DNA of 64,000 nt from an uncultured Clostridia bacterium (GCA_910589115.1 CAJUSB010000003.1:7748-71747); one strand, 5' to 3'; counted from the first letter of the stretch, positions 1 to 8,167 are shown. A program made the numbers and translations. The notes: generated by a model from the sequence alone, not told the origin.

Positions 1-251
1 ATATGCCGGTCAAACCTTCCTATATCCGCGTGCTTGCTGTGGGCCGGCGAGGTTCGGAAGTTTTGCGTAATATGCGCGGAAAAATGCCAATCATTGTAAA
101 ACCCACAGCGGAGCGCAGGCTGCCTGACGCTTTGCAGCCCGCACTCCGCCTGGATGCCCTTGCAGATGCCCTCTACGCCTTGGCCGCCCCAGATCCGGCA
201 CAGCGTTCTGCGCAGTCACGATGGAAAAAAACGCCTTTTATATGGAAATAG
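1..251 (+). CDS. tmcAL: C-terminal end of tRNA(Met) cytidine acetate ligase (TmcAL-like), cut by window edge
   Basis: About 82 C-terminal residues are present; the 5' part lies outside the window. The fragment resembles the end of COG1323/TmcAL nucleotidyltransferases: an SYIRVLAVGRRG segment, then MPIIVKP, then a helical stretch rich in Leu-Asp-Ala and Tyr-Ala-Leu. TmcAL activates acetate with ATP and forms N4-acetylcytidine at the wobble position of elongator tRNA-Met. The gene ends before a hairpin shared with the convergent chromate transporter genes. The family call rests on pattern recognition of a short C-terminus, so it is probable rather than certain. The first visible ATG is not necessarily a start. 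Confidence 0.6.
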   Translation, partial: MPVKPSYIRVLAVGRRGSEVLRNMRGKMPIIVKPTAERRLPDALQPALRLDALADALYALAAPDPAQRSAQSRWKKTPFIWK

Positions 252-274
252 AACAGGATTCCGATCATGAAAAA

Positions 275-317
275 GCCTGCCGTTATGGAACACATGAACA
301 AACGGCAGGCATATTTT
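275..317. terminator. Bidirectional terminator between tmcAL and chromate transporter genes
   Basis: Perfect 10-bp inverted repeat: GCCTGCCGTT at 275-284 and AACGGCAGGC at 301-310. The right side is followed by ATATTTTT and the left side preceded by AAAA. It sits between two convergent genes, so it can stop transcription from both sides. Confidence 0.8.
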
Positions 318-340
318 TATAACAAAAGCACAAAGATTTG

Positions 341-901
341 TTAGAGTTTCAGGATTACGCCACATACAGCACCCAACGCAATAAAAACAATCGGATGCAG
401 CTTCTGAAAACGCAGTACCCCGGCAAAAAAAAGTGCAAATAAGATAAGTGCAGGCACATTCAGCCACGCGGCGAAGCTGGCAGCACCGGGATGGAAAAGC
501 GTTTCATGGTAAATGGAAGCCATTGCGCCGATAATCAATCCCGCCGATGCAGGACGCAGGCAATAAAATGCGTGCTGTACCAGTTTATTTTCCTGAAACT
601 GGCGCATCATACGCGAAATAATCAGGATAATAATAATCGAAGGCGCGATAAGGGAAAGCGTAGAGCAGAGTGCTCCCAGCGGGCCAGCGGCGCGGAATCC
701 TGCATAAGTGGCCATATTCACGCCGATCGGGCCAGGCGTGGATTCTGATACGGCAATCATATCCAGCAGCTCATTCTCGGTAAACCATGAATAATTCCGC
801 GCGATCTCTTTCAGGAAGGGCACGGTCGCCATGCCGCCGCCGACCGCGAAAAGCCCGGTCTTTAAAAACTCGTAAATCAGCTGAAAAAAGGTCGGAGTCA
901 T
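341..901 (-). CDS. Chromate transporter family protein, half-size (second gene of pair)
   Basis: A 186-residue membrane protein of the CHR (ChrA) family. It has the N-terminal FFQLIYEFLKTGLFAVGGG signature and the conserved STPGPIGVN motif after the second helix, with five or six hydrophobic segments. Half-length CHR proteins usually work in pairs encoded side by side, as here: the ATG overlaps the stop of the upstream partner (TCAT on the plus strand, 898-901), implying translational coupling. The start at 901 is preferred over a longer frame to 970 because a GAAAGGAG ribosome site lies just ahead of it. CHR proteins export chromate in some bacteria; in gut Clostridia the natural substrate is unknown. 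Confidence 0.88.
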   Translation of the reverse strand: MTPTFFQLIYEFLKTGLFAVGGGMATVPFLKEIARNYSWFTENELLDMIAVSESTPGPIGVNMATYAGFRAAGPLGALCSTLSLIAPSIIIILIISRMMRQFQENKLVQHAFYCLRPASAGLIIGAMASIYHETLFHPGAASFAAWLNVPALILFALFFAGVLRFQKLHPIVFIALGAVCGVILKL

Positions 902-1446
902 TTGGAATCTCCTTTCTTTTCGCCGCGTTTTGCAAGGATTCCGATACAGGATGCTGCCACCACGATCCAAACCGGCGATATCCCGAAAAGGATCGTCACA
1001 AGCGCGGTCAGCACCAAAACGGAAGCGGTCAGCCGATCAACCGCACTCTTAGAGATCAATTTCCAGACTGCATTCAAAACCATTGCACACACTGCTATTG
1101 AAATGCCTGCAAATGCGTGCTGCACAACCTCCAAATGCGAAAACTGGCGCAGGAATGCCGCGATGATGCAAATAATCAGATAGGACGGAGAGACAACCCC
1201 CAAGGTTGCGGCGATCCCGCCGGTATTCCCCGCAACGCGCGTGCCAACAAAAGTGGCCGTATTAACCGCAATCACACCGGGCGTACACTGCGCAATCACA
1301 TAATAATCCATCAAATCTGCTTCCGTTGCCCACTGGTGTTTTTCGACCACTTCGCGGGTGAGCATGGGTAGCATGGCATACCCGCCGCCAAAGGTGAGAA
1401 TGCCAATCCGGAAAAAGGAGGAGTAAAGCTGCCACAGAATCTGCAC
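898..1446 (-). CDS. Chromate transporter family protein, half-size (first gene of pair)
   Basis: A 182-residue CHR-family membrane protein, partner of the overlapping downstream half. It shows the FRIGILTFGGGYAMLPML motif and the QCTPGVIAVNTATFVG loop typical of the N-terminal half of ChrA. Translation starts at a GTG with GAGGT seven to eight bases upstream. Together the two short proteins would reconstitute a full-length, inversely oriented dimer, which is the known organisation of bipartite CHR transporters. No regulator is adjacent. Substrate assignment beyond oxyanion transport would be inference. Confidence 0.88.
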   Translation of the reverse strand: MQILWQLYSSFFRIGILTFGGGYAMLPMLTREVVEKHQWATEADLMDYYVIAQCTPGVIAVNTATFVGTRVAGNTGGIAATLGVVSPSYLIICIIAAFLRQFSHLEVVQHAFAGISIAVCAMVLNAVWKLISKSAVDRLTASVLVLTALVTILFGISPVWIVVAASCIGILAKRGEKKGDSK

Positions 1447-2423
1447 AAATATTACCTCATTTCACAAAGATTGTCGTTTTGCAAATAAGAGTATATCACA
1501 ATGGCCCCTTCAGCACAAGCACTTTTCTCCACGCAGATGTGCGGGGGCGCTGGATCAGAAAGGAAACGCAATACCAAATTGCCCTAAATATAAAAATTTT
1601 ACTGGCAGTATCAAGATATGAAATTCATTATGATAGTCCGTTTTTATTGTCTCATTTCATATCGTCAATTCTGTCAAATCAATATTTATAAATAAATTTT
1701 ACTACAATTACAAATACGATTAAAAAGTATGTATTTTATGAATTAGGCGGTTCTCGGGTGCTTCCTGTCCTGTTCTACGATTCAGAAAGGCAATTTCATC
1801 CATTTTTGTTTATAATACTTTCTGGCATACCCTCAAATTTTTTAATACATTTTTCGCCATTTTATTCTTTTTAGAACATTTTTTCATGCTAAGTTTTGTA
1901 ATATGCAAAGCAATGAAATTCGACAAATTACAGCATTCCCTGTACAAATCCGCCTCCCCCATACTGCAAAAAGGGTGGATAACACCTGTATTTATGACAG
2001 TCAGCAAAAAGGTGCAGAATCCCCTTGTTTATGGAGGAATAAACGTCTTTTCTTAATAAAAAAACACTGGAAATCCGTCATTTTTCATGAAATTTTTCTT
2101 GTCATAAGCTGAAAGGTAGGGGTATAAGCACTAGTTGGAACATATTTACAGCGATTTTTTCTGGAAGAAAATGCCGGATGGTCAAAAAAACAATGTTTTC
2201 CAGGCAGAAATAGTTGATTTCATCGCTTTTTCTAAAAAAACTGTACAAATTTTCAGAAAGCAGTGTACATTTTCCGGCGATTGTGATATGATTAAGCCAA
2301 CAAATAAAGATTTACACTTTGCATACATGGTTTTTCACTTGCAAAATCGTTACGAACTTCCGGAAAGGTTTCAGCAAATGCTTTTTCGTATTTCGCACCG
2401 AGATTGATGAGGAAAAAGAAAGG
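1447..2423. other. AT-rich gene-free gap
   Basis: Roughly 970 bases, clearly more AT-rich than the flanking genes, with no reading frame carrying a plausible ribosome site and composition. It contains a perfect 10-bp inverted repeat (GATATGAAAT at 1615-1624, ATTTCATATC at 1654-1663) and two TGTACA hexamers at 2242-2247 and 2264-2269, each followed by an A/T-rich TTTTC stretch. These lie about 160 bp ahead of the recombinase-like gene and could be its operator. No promoter was assigned with confidence. Confidence 0.5.
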
Positions 2424-2432
2424 GTGAGGAGG

Positions 2433-2855
2433 ATGCTTTTTACCGTATTGAATCGTTACGACCAGTTGGACATTGAGGAAAAAATCTTGGACTATGCCCG
2501 CAAAAAAAACATTGACATTGCAGACTTTTCGCATGAGCTTGCACCGGGGATCTCGGTGACAACAGCAATCGGCGATGTAGTGCTTTCTTTAATTGAGCAG
2601 GCAGCAGAGGAAGATAAGCAGGACTTCAAAGAGCGTCAGCGGGCAGGCATCGACCGTGCACGGGCATCCGGGCAAACGATCGGCCGGCCCAGCCAAAAGC
2701 AGCCCAAGCGTTTCCAGAAAATTTGCCAAATGTATCGTGATAAACGGGTAACCGGCCGTGAGGCCGCAAAGATTCTCGGTGTAGCCCAATCAACCTTTTA
2801 TCGGTGGCTGCGCGAGGATGAGCAAATGCGTGCGGCTGAATTATCACAGCCGTAA
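2433..2855 (+). CDS. Serine-recombinase-like protein without catalytic domain, C-terminal helix-turn-helix
   Basis: 140 residues from the ATG at 2433. An upstream in-frame GTG at 2424 has a better-spaced GAGG, so the start is uncertain. The first 35 residues resemble the beginning of invertase/resolvase proteins (DQLDIEEKILDYARKKNIDI). The region that would hold the catalytic serine motif and most of the nuclease fold is missing. The chain then resumes with the long dimer/E helix (FKERQRAGIDRARASGQ), the IGRPSQ hinge, and a Hin-type helix-turn-helix (GREAAKILGVAQSTFYRW). The likely role is DNA binding, perhaps regulation, not recombination. It is flanked by an AT-rich gap and followed by a terminator. 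It could be a decayed invertase or a domesticated regulator. Confidence 0.7.
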   Translation: MLFTVLNRYDQLDIEEKILDYARKKNIDIADFSHELAPGISVTTAIGDVVLSLIEQAAEEDKQDFKERQRAGIDRARASGQTIGRPSQKQPKRFQKICQMYRDKRVTGREAAKILGVAQSTFYRWLREDEQMRAAELSQP

Positions 2856-2867
2856 ATAGATGAATTA

Positions 2868-2900
2868 AGCCTTGACCGGACCGGTCAGGGCTGTTTTTCT
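2868..2900 (+). terminator. Terminator after recombinase-like gene
   Basis: The inverted repeat AGCCTTGACCGG / CCGGTCAGGGCT (one G-T pair) is followed by GTTTTTCTTGTTTTTT. It is a typical intrinsic terminator 12 bases after the stop codon. Confidence 0.8.
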
Positions 2901-2940
2901 TGTTTTTTGCCGCTACATTATGAGGTACATTTGACAGAAA

Positions 2941-2976
2941 GCCGGTATATTCGATCATGAAATCAATATATACCGG
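2941..2976 (-). terminator. Inverted repeat, probable terminator of the small minus-strand gene
   Basis: Perfect 10-bp repeat: GCCGGTATAT at 2941-2950 and ATATACCGGC at 2967-2976. Read on the minus strand it lies about 60 bases after the small gene at 3039-3203 and is followed by TTTCTGTC, a weak T tract. Terminator function is likely but not certain. Confidence 0.5.
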
Positions 2977-3038
2977 CCATTCTGGCTGCCGCCCTTATGA
3001 CAAAGGCAGTTTCCTATTTCCCTGCATCCGCGCAGAGG

Positions 3039-3203
3039 CTACATGATATGCTCCTCACAAAAGTTTGAAAGCACCCGCACGCCCATTTTCCGCCGCTCCG
3101 GCGCTTGATAGAGCTTGATTCCAACGCTGTCATAAAGCGGTACGATCCGCTTTTCCGGGTCGATCCGCAGCGATTCCGTCTGGGTTCCGTTTGTGTTTTC
3201 CAC
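3039..3203 (-). CDS. Small uncharacterised protein (54 aa)
   Basis: A short frame starting at GTG 3203. An in-frame stop lies immediately upstream, and GAGG sits nine bases ahead, an ideal ribosome site. The product (VENTNGTQTESLRIDPEK..., ending in NFCEEHIM) is hydrophilic with balanced charge, as expected for a real small cytosolic protein and unlike the low-complexity shadows in the other frames. It contains RIDPEKRIVPLYDSVGIKLY, which reads like a folded beta-strand segment. I do not recognise a family. A hairpin downstream could terminate it. Confidence 0.6.
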   Translation of the reverse strand: MENTNGTQTESLRIDPEKRIVPLYDSVGIKLYQAPERRKMGVRVLSNFCEEHIM

Positions 3204-3466
3204 CTTTCATCACCTCGTTGTCTAGTTTGCCCTGTTTGCACGCTGGTGATGAGCGGTGCTTTTTTCTTTCTTCAGCAGAATTTATGGAATGTTTCCGCTG
3301 AAAATGATTGACTTTACGGCCATTTTATACTATTCTATTTTATAAGAGCCTGTCATCGGTTTGGGCTTATGTCAGTTTACCAATGGTTTTATGCCATATT
3401 GTGCCGCCTTTTGCGTCACAGTCATAGGACAAACCGGATGTATCAGGATGCAAGGGGTGGAACAGA

Positions 3467-3652
3467 ATGTTTATTTTAACCTGTACCTGTGGAAACGAGA
3501 TTTTCGGTGATGAAGAAGACGCAGCGGCAGCCTGGCAGTGTGATCAGTGCGGCAAATGGTTCGATTATTTCGGCTGTGAAGTCGATAAAACCCGTCACGA
3601 TGCCCTGTTGGAAAACAAATATACCCGTCTGTATGACGACGAGGAAAGCTGA
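3467..3652 (+). CDS. Small zinc-ribbon-like protein (61 aa)
   Basis: 61 residues, beginning MFILTCTCGNEIFGDEED. Two cysteine pairs (Cys-Thr-Cys and Cys-Asp-Gln-Cys, about 22 residues apart) form a plausible zinc-binding knuckle; the rest is acidic. It ends nine bases before the degV gene, so the two are probably co-transcribed. The ribosome site is GGGGTGG ahead of the ATG. No named family is recognised; binding of metal or nucleic acid is inference. Confidence 0.7.
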   Translation: MFILTCTCGNEIFGDEEDAAAAWQCDQCGKWFDYFGCEVDKTRHDALLENKYTRLYDDEES

Positions 3653-3661
3653 GGAAATATA

Positions 3662-4531
3662 ATGAATGCTCAACGGGTCGCACTGGTAACAGATTCCTGC
3701 GCAGATATCCCTGCAAATTTAATTAAAAAATATGATATTCATGTAATACCGCTTCGCCTGCTTTTTTCGGACGGGGAATATGAGGACGGCGTCAGCATTA
3801 CGGCCAAAGAGGTTTACCGCCGGCTGCCGGTTGAGATCCCGAAAACCTCCCTTCCCAGCGGGGCACGCATTGAAGAGACCTTTCAAAGCATCCGCCGCAA
3901 AGGCTATGAAAAAGCGATTGCCATCAATTTTTCAGGCGGGCTGAGCGGCACGGCCAACATGGTGCGGCTGCTGGGCGAACAGTGCGTCGGTTTGGAGGTT
4001 GCTGCATTTGACACCCTTTCGGGGTCTTTAGGGACCGGTATGACCGTTTTGCAGGCGGCGCGCTGGCTTGATGAGGGCTGCACCTTCACAGAAGTTTGCC
4101 GCTGGATTCCGGAAATCATGCATTCTACAACTGTATTTTTTTGCATTGATACGTTGGAATACCTGCAAAAGGGCGGCCGTATTGGGCTGATTACATCTTT
4201 TGCGGGTTCCCTGCTGAATATCAAGCCAATTATTTCCTTTGCGCCCTCCGGCGAGCTGGTCAATGTGGCTAAAGTGCGCGGGCGCAGGCTTGCCATTCAA
4301 AAAATGATTGATATGGCTGCGGCGTTAATACCGGATGGTGCAGCTTTTAATCTTGCAGTAGCGCATGGCGATTCACCGGGAGAGTTTAAGGAAATCCGCA
4401 CGCTTGCAAAAAAAACGATGCCGGGCTTCCGCACATTATTTGAAGGTGAGATTGACGGAACGCTGGGCGTTTATACAGGGCCGCACCTGTTGGGGGTAGG
4501 CGTACAGCTTTTACCCGAGCACCTTGTCTGA
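3662..4531 (+). CDS. DegV family fatty-acid-binding protein
   Basis: 289 residues, the usual length for DegV/FakB-type proteins. It begins with RVALVTDSCADIP, the conserved N-terminal TDS motif that contacts the fatty-acid carboxylate, and later has PKTSLPS, INFSGGLSGTANM and DTLSGSLGTG segments typical of the family. DegV/FakB proteins bind a fatty acid and can present it to the FakA kinase for incorporation into phospholipid. No fakA gene is in the window. It lies directly downstream of the small zinc-ribbon protein, with AGGAAATATAATG at its start. A copy of the dispersed GC-rich repeat follows. Confidence 0.93.
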   Translation: MNAQRVALVTDSCADIPANLIKKYDIHVIPLRLLFSDGEYEDGVSITAKEVYRRLPVEIPKTSLPSGARIEETFQSIRRKGYEKAIAINFSGGLSGTANMVRLLGEQCVGLEVAAFDTLSGSLGTGMTVLQAARWLDEGCTFTEVCRWIPEIMHSTTVFFCIDTLEYLQKGGRIGLITSFAGSLLNIKPIISFAPSGELVNVAKVRGRRLAIQKMIDMAAALIPDGAAFNLAVAHGDSPGEFKEIRTLAKKTMPGFRTLFEGEIDGTLGVYTGPHLLGVGVQLLPEHLV

Positions 4532-4539
4532 TAATCGGT

Positions 4540-4860
4540 CTCGGTTCGCCTCCGCAGCGGGCGCCAAAGGGCTCTGGACTCCCCGCCCCTCCGGGGCTTC
4601 CCCCCGCTGCGGCGGGACGGGATCCCACACACTGCCCCGCTCCCCCACCATCCAAATCTCTCGCATTATACTCACATGCGGAAAAACTTGCCGCAGCCGC
4701 CCCTTCGGTCCGCTTCTAGCGGGCCGAAGCAGCACAGATGAACGGGCATATCCGCCCCGCCCGCTGGCGATGGAAGGGAGTCCAGAGGGACTCGTCCCTC
4801 TGGCGCTGTCTGCGCAAGACCGCCCGCCGCGCAGGCGGATCAAACGCCAATCTCCAGCGC
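4540..4860. repeat. Dispersed GC-rich repeat, copy A1 (composite)
   Basis: Intergenic between degV and yajC. It carries the type A core, including the CCAGAGGG (4782-4789) / CCCTCTGG (4796-4803) hairpin and the GACCGCCCGCCGCGCAGGCG end, in the reverse orientation relative to copies A3 and A7. A separate hairpin at 4703-4729 (CTTCGGTCCGC / GCGGGCCGAAG) is this copy's version of the variable-stem hairpin. Reading frames through it are artefacts. Confidence 0.85.
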
Positions 4861-4945
4861 TCACGAGTATAATGCGGTAATCAGCAGCTGAATGATGTCC
4901 TGTCATCCTGGAAAATGAATTTCCGCAGTAAAACGCAGAAAACCC

Positions 4946-4974
4946 TTGTCATATCCAAAATTATCTTGTATAAT
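4946..4974 (+). promoter_or_regulatory. Promoter of the yajC–SCIFF operon
   Basis: TTGTCA at 4946-4951 and TATAAT at 4969-4974, separated by 17 bp. It lies 40 bp ahead of yajC, just after the repeat, so the SCIFF operon is transcribed independently of degV. Confidence 0.85.
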
Positions 4975-5013
4975 GATAAGAAGTATTCTATCACGATTTG
5001 GAGGTGTATAAAC

Positions 5014-5361
5014 ATGAATTTGATCCGTTTGGCTGCTGATGGCATGGCAATGGACGGCAATGGTTATCTTACTATGTTAATGAATCTTTCCCTGCCAGTG
5101 CTGATGGTTGTGCTGCTTTATTTTTTCATGATCCGACCGCAGAAAAAAAGGGATAAAGAAGAGCGTGAAATGCGTAATTCCATCCAGGTAGGCGATGAAA
5201 TCTCAACGATTGGCGGGTTTATCGGCAAAGTTGTCAGCATTAAGGATGATGTATTGACGATTGAAACCTCAAACGACCGTACAAAGCTCCGCGTTTACCG
5301 CTGGGCGATCCGCGGGAAAGAGGCGTCCCCGAACGATAAGGTTGAAGCGCCGAAGGAATAA
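5014..5361 (+). CDS. yajC: Preprotein translocase subunit YajC
   Basis: 115 residues from the ATG at 5014, chosen because GGAGGTG lies nine bases upstream; a longer frame has no such site. One N-terminal membrane helix (LPVLMVVLLYFFMIRPQKKRD) is followed by the hallmark short cytosolic domain with VGDEISTIGGFIGKVVSI. YajC associates with SecDF in the Sec translocon. In Clostridia yajC often heads the locus that carries a TIGR04086 membrane protein and the SCIFF peptide with its maturase, exactly as seen here. Confidence 0.95.
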   Translation: MNLIRLAADGMAMDGNGYLTMLMNLSLPVLMVVLLYFFMIRPQKKRDKEEREMRNSIQVGDEISTIGGFIGKVVSIKDDVLTIETSNDRTKLRVYRWAIRGKEASPNDKVEAPKE

Positions 5362-5441
5362 AATCCTTTTCGCCGAATAGGTTTTAAGAAGACGTTTGAT
5401 CGGCCGCTTCCAAAAAAAATCGTTCGGCAGGAGGGACATTT

Positions 5442-5849
5442 ATGAAAAAGACAGATGAATCCCTGTCCTTGAATCGGGTACTTGCGTTCCCGGTCCTGAC
5501 AGGGCTTGCAGCGGCGCTGCTGGCAATGCTGCTCGGCGCATTCCTTGTGAAGCTGGGCCGCGTTGGCATGGATAGGATTCCGGCGTTTGCGGTATCCTCG
5601 CTGTGCCTTGGTGTATTGCTTGCAGCCTTTCTTTCCGCCCGGCGTGCGCCGGGTAACCGCCTGTTCTGGGGCATTGGCGCAGGTGCAGCGGTGCTGCTCT
5701 GCATTGCCTTGCTGAGCCTTTCCTGGTTTTCCGAGCCGGTCAGCCTGCCCCAGCTTGCAGTCAATTCGGCTGTGGCGCTGCTGGCTGCTTTTCTGGGTGC
5801 ATTCATCGGCTCCCGGAGACGCAGAAGGAAAAGGCGCAGGAAATCATAA
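5442..5849 (+). CDS. TIGR04086 family membrane protein
   Basis: 135 residues with four hydrophobic segments and a strongly basic C-terminus (GSRRRRRKRRRKS). The start ATG is preceded by AGGAGGGACATTT. Its place between yajC and the SCIFF peptide matches TIGR04086, an uncharacterised membrane family defined by this neighbourhood. Function is unknown; involvement with export or handling of the cysteine-rich peptide is a guess based only on position. Confidence 0.85.
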   Translation: MKKTDESLSLNRVLAFPVLTGLAAALLAMLLGAFLVKLGRVGMDRIPAFAVSSLCLGVLLAAFLSARRAPGNRLFWGIGAGAAVLLCIALLSLSWFSEPVSLPQLAVNSAVALLAAFLGAFIGSRRRRRKRRRKS

Positions 5850-5884
5850 ATTTCAGAATTTTTATAATTAAGGAGGCTTTACCT

Positions 5885-6025
5885 ATGAAGCACATCAGGA
5901 CCCTGACTTCTGCAACCCTGAAGCAGACCGCTGCCAGAGGCGGCTGCGGCGAATGCCAGACCTCTTGCCAGTCTGCCTGCAAGACCTCGTGCACGGTTGC
6001 AAACCAGAAGTGCGAAAACAAGTGA
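5885..6025 (+). CDS. scfA: SCIFF peptide (six-cysteine ranthipeptide precursor)
   Basis: A 46-residue peptide, MKHIRTLTSATLKQTAARGG then a cysteine-rich tail. The cysteines are at 21, 24, 28, 32, 36 and 43: six within 45 residues, the defining feature of SCIFF. AAGGAGG precedes the ATG. The adjacent radical SAM/SPASM enzyme is known in homologous systems to build thioether bridges between cysteine sulfurs and a neighbouring residue, giving a ranthipeptide. SCIFF is nearly universal in Clostridia; its physiological role is still debated (quorum or metabolic signalling have been proposed). The frame is too short for routine ORF calling. Confidence 0.95.
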   Translation: MKHIRTLTSATLKQTAARGGCGECQTSCQSACKTSCTVANQKCENK

Positions 6026-6103
6026 TTTTTTCACCAACGGGGCGTGCCTGATCAATGGCGCGCCCTGTTGCTGTATATCTTTTTGAAAACAGGAGAGTCT
6101 TTT

Positions 6104-7468
6104 ATGATCCATCGTTATACTATGAAAGGCATTTATTTTATTTTGGATGTCAACAGCGGCGCGGTTCATGTTGTGGATGAAACGGCCTATGCCATTTCCG
6201 GCCTGCTGACCTCAGACATGCAGCCCGAATGCCCGCCCCGCATTTTCCATTCATTAAGCGACCGCCCACGGGAAGAGGTTGCCTCTGCCTATGCGGAGCT
6301 ATACGAGCTGTATGCAGGCGGCCAGCTCTTTTCCGGGGATGAATACCTGGAGGTCGGAAAATACATTCCTGTTGATGCACCGGTCAAAGCGCTGTGCCTG
6401 CATGTTTCCCACGACTGCAATCTGCGCTGCGCATATTGCTTTGCTTCCACTGGGGATTTCGGCACAGGGCGCAAGATCATGCCGCTCAAAGTTGCAAAAA
6501 AGGCGATTGATTTTGTTGTCAGGCGTTCAGGCAGCCGAAAAAATATTGAGATCGATTTTTTTGGCGGCGAACCGCTGATGGCCTTTGAAACCATACAGAA
6601 AACGGTCAAGTATGCCCGTTCGCTGGAAGAAAAGAGCGGCAAGCATTTCCGCTTTACCATTACGACAAACGGGCTGCTGCTTGATGACGAAAAGATTCAG
6701 TACATCAATGAAAATATGGATAATGTGGTACTTTCGCTCGATGGGCGGCCGGAGGTCAATGATACCATGCGGAAAACCGTTTCCGGCGAGGGCAGCTATG
6801 ACCTGATCGTCCCAAAATTCCAGCGGCTGGTTGCACAGCGGGACCCGCAGCTTGATTATTATGCACGCGGCACGTTTACTGCGAAAAATCTGGATTTTGC
6901 AAACGATGTCATGTCAATTTCAGATGCAGGCTTTGACCGGCTTTCTGTCGAACCGGTTGCCAGCGAAGATGGGACAGGCTATGAATTACATAAGGAGGAT
7001 CTTCCTGTCATATTCGCGGAATATGAACGCCTGACCGACCTGCTTCTGGAAAAACGGAAACAGGGTGAAAAGCTGTCTTTCTTCCATTTCATGGTGGATC
7101 TGGATCAGGGTCCGTGTGTCATAAAGCGGCTGCGCGGCTGCGGCGCTGGGTATGAATATGTGGCCGTCACGCCGGAGGGTGATATATATCCCTGCCACCA
7201 GTTTGTCGGAAAAGAAGCGTTCCGGCAGGGCAGCGTGATGGATGATACGCTGGATGAATCGATTGCACACCGGTTTGCTGCAATGAACATTTATACACGG
7301 AAAAAGTGCCGCACCTGCTGGGCTAAATTCTATTGCAGCGGCGGATGCAGTGCCGCCAATTTCAATCAGAATGCCGACCTGAACGAGCCGTATGCGCTGG
7401 GCTGCGAGATGGAAAAGAAACGCCTGGAATGTGCAATCTATCTGAAAGCCGCAGAGGCGGATGCCTGA
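6104..7468 (+). CDS. scfB: SCIFF radical SAM maturase (thioether-forming)
   Basis: 454 residues from the ATG at 6104 (AGGAGAG upstream). The N-terminal part (about 1-90) resembles a peptide-recognition region. The radical SAM motif is C105-x3-C109-x2-C112 (CNLRCAYC). A SPASM/twitch cysteine-rich C-terminus follows (CGAGYEYVAVTPEGDIYPC, then CRTCWAKFYCSGGC and a final cysteine pair) that binds two auxiliary 4Fe-4S clusters. It modifies the peptide encoded 78 bp upstream. Length and motif order match characterised SCIFF maturases. No dedicated protease or exporter is adjacent. Confidence 0.95.
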   Translation: MIHRYTMKGIYFILDVNSGAVHVVDETAYAISGLLTSDMQPECPPRIFHSLSDRPREEVASAYAELYELYAGGQLFSGDEYLEVGKYIPVDAPVKALCLHVSHDCNLRCAYCFASTGDFGTGRKIMPLKVAKKAIDFVVRRSGSRKNIEIDFFGGEPLMAFETIQKTVKYARSLEEKSGKHFRFTITTNGLLLDDEKIQYINENMDNVVLSLDGRPEVNDTMRKTVSGEGSYDLIVPKFQRLVAQRDPQLDYYARGTFTAKNLDFANDVMSISDAGFDRLSVEPVASEDGTGYELHKEDLPVIFAEYERLTDLLLEKRKQGEKLSFFHFMVDLDQGPCVIKRLRGCGAGYEYVAVTPEGDIYPCHQFVGKEAFRQGSVMDDTLDESIAHRFAAMNIYTRKKCRTCWAKFYCSGGCSAANFNQNADLNEPYALGCEMEKKRLECAIYLKAAEADA

Positions 7469-7687
7469 AACTTTGTAAGTCTAAACAAATCGTAAAATTA
7501 TGCAAAATAGGCATTGCCAAATCCGGATTTCCGGCTTATGATAAGGGATGAAAGGAAATAAAATGTGTAGGAACTGCAAAGAAACAAACGGTGCACAGGG
7601 GTAATGCGGCACACCGGGAAAGAGATACGGGCCGTGTGCACGGACAATTTCCAAACCGTTCCTGATAACGAAAGCGAGGTGAAAATC

Positions 7688-8167
7688 ATGCACAAAATCA
7701 AGGCAGCATTTATCGGAGAAGGCGGGCTGCTCGAAACGATGATCGGCGCAGTGCTGGAACGCGAACTCCTTCCGCCGGAAAACATCCTTTTGTCGCAGGA
7801 CTGCGAAGAGGAAAAAGCGTTTGAGGGAAAGGGCGTCACATATTTTTCAGATACGATGAACGCGGTAGTAAAGGCAGAGATCGTTGTAGTATGCGCTTCC
7901 AAAAAACGTGAGCTGGGTACTGCGCTCGCGCCGATTACAGGATGCACACGCGGCAGAATCCTGATTGCATTATGCCCGGATGTTGATGTTGCTTATATCG
8001 CCGAGCGGGTTGTCAAGGGCACTGCCATCCTGGCTGCACCGGTCCGGCAGGACGAGGACGGCGCCTATCATACGATGATGGAGTTTAGCAAAGATTTCCT
8101 GCCGTTTCAGGTAGAACCCTGCCGGGATATCCTTGGCAGCGTCTGCGTGCTGGATGATTTTGCATAA
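7688..8167 (+). CDS. ProC-like NAD(P)-binding domain protein, short
   Basis: 159 residues starting at the ATG preceded by GAGGTGAAAATC. The sequence begins with a Rossmann-type beta-strand and glycine motif (AAFIGEGGLLETMIGAVL) and continues with PPENILLSQD, closely echoing the first half of pyrroline-5-carboxylate reductase. The C-terminal dimerisation/catalytic helix domain present in the true proC at 62765-63577 is absent, so reductase activity is unlikely. It could be a cofactor-binding regulator or an evolved fragment. It lies between the SCIFF maturase and a membrane protein gene. Confidence 0.6.
   Translation: MHKIKAAFIGEGGLLETMIGAVLERELLPPENILLSQDCEEEKAFEGKGVTYFSDTMNAVVKAEIVVVCASKKRELGTALAPITGCTRGRILIALCPDVDVAYIAERVVKGTAILAAPVRQDEDGAYHTMMEFSKDFLPFQVEPCRDILGSVCVLDDFA

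Noticed and set aside
7563..7604. 13-codon ORF with AAAGGAAA ahead, before the ProC-like gene
   Set aside because: Too short to support; no regulatory structure or conservation visible from one sequence.
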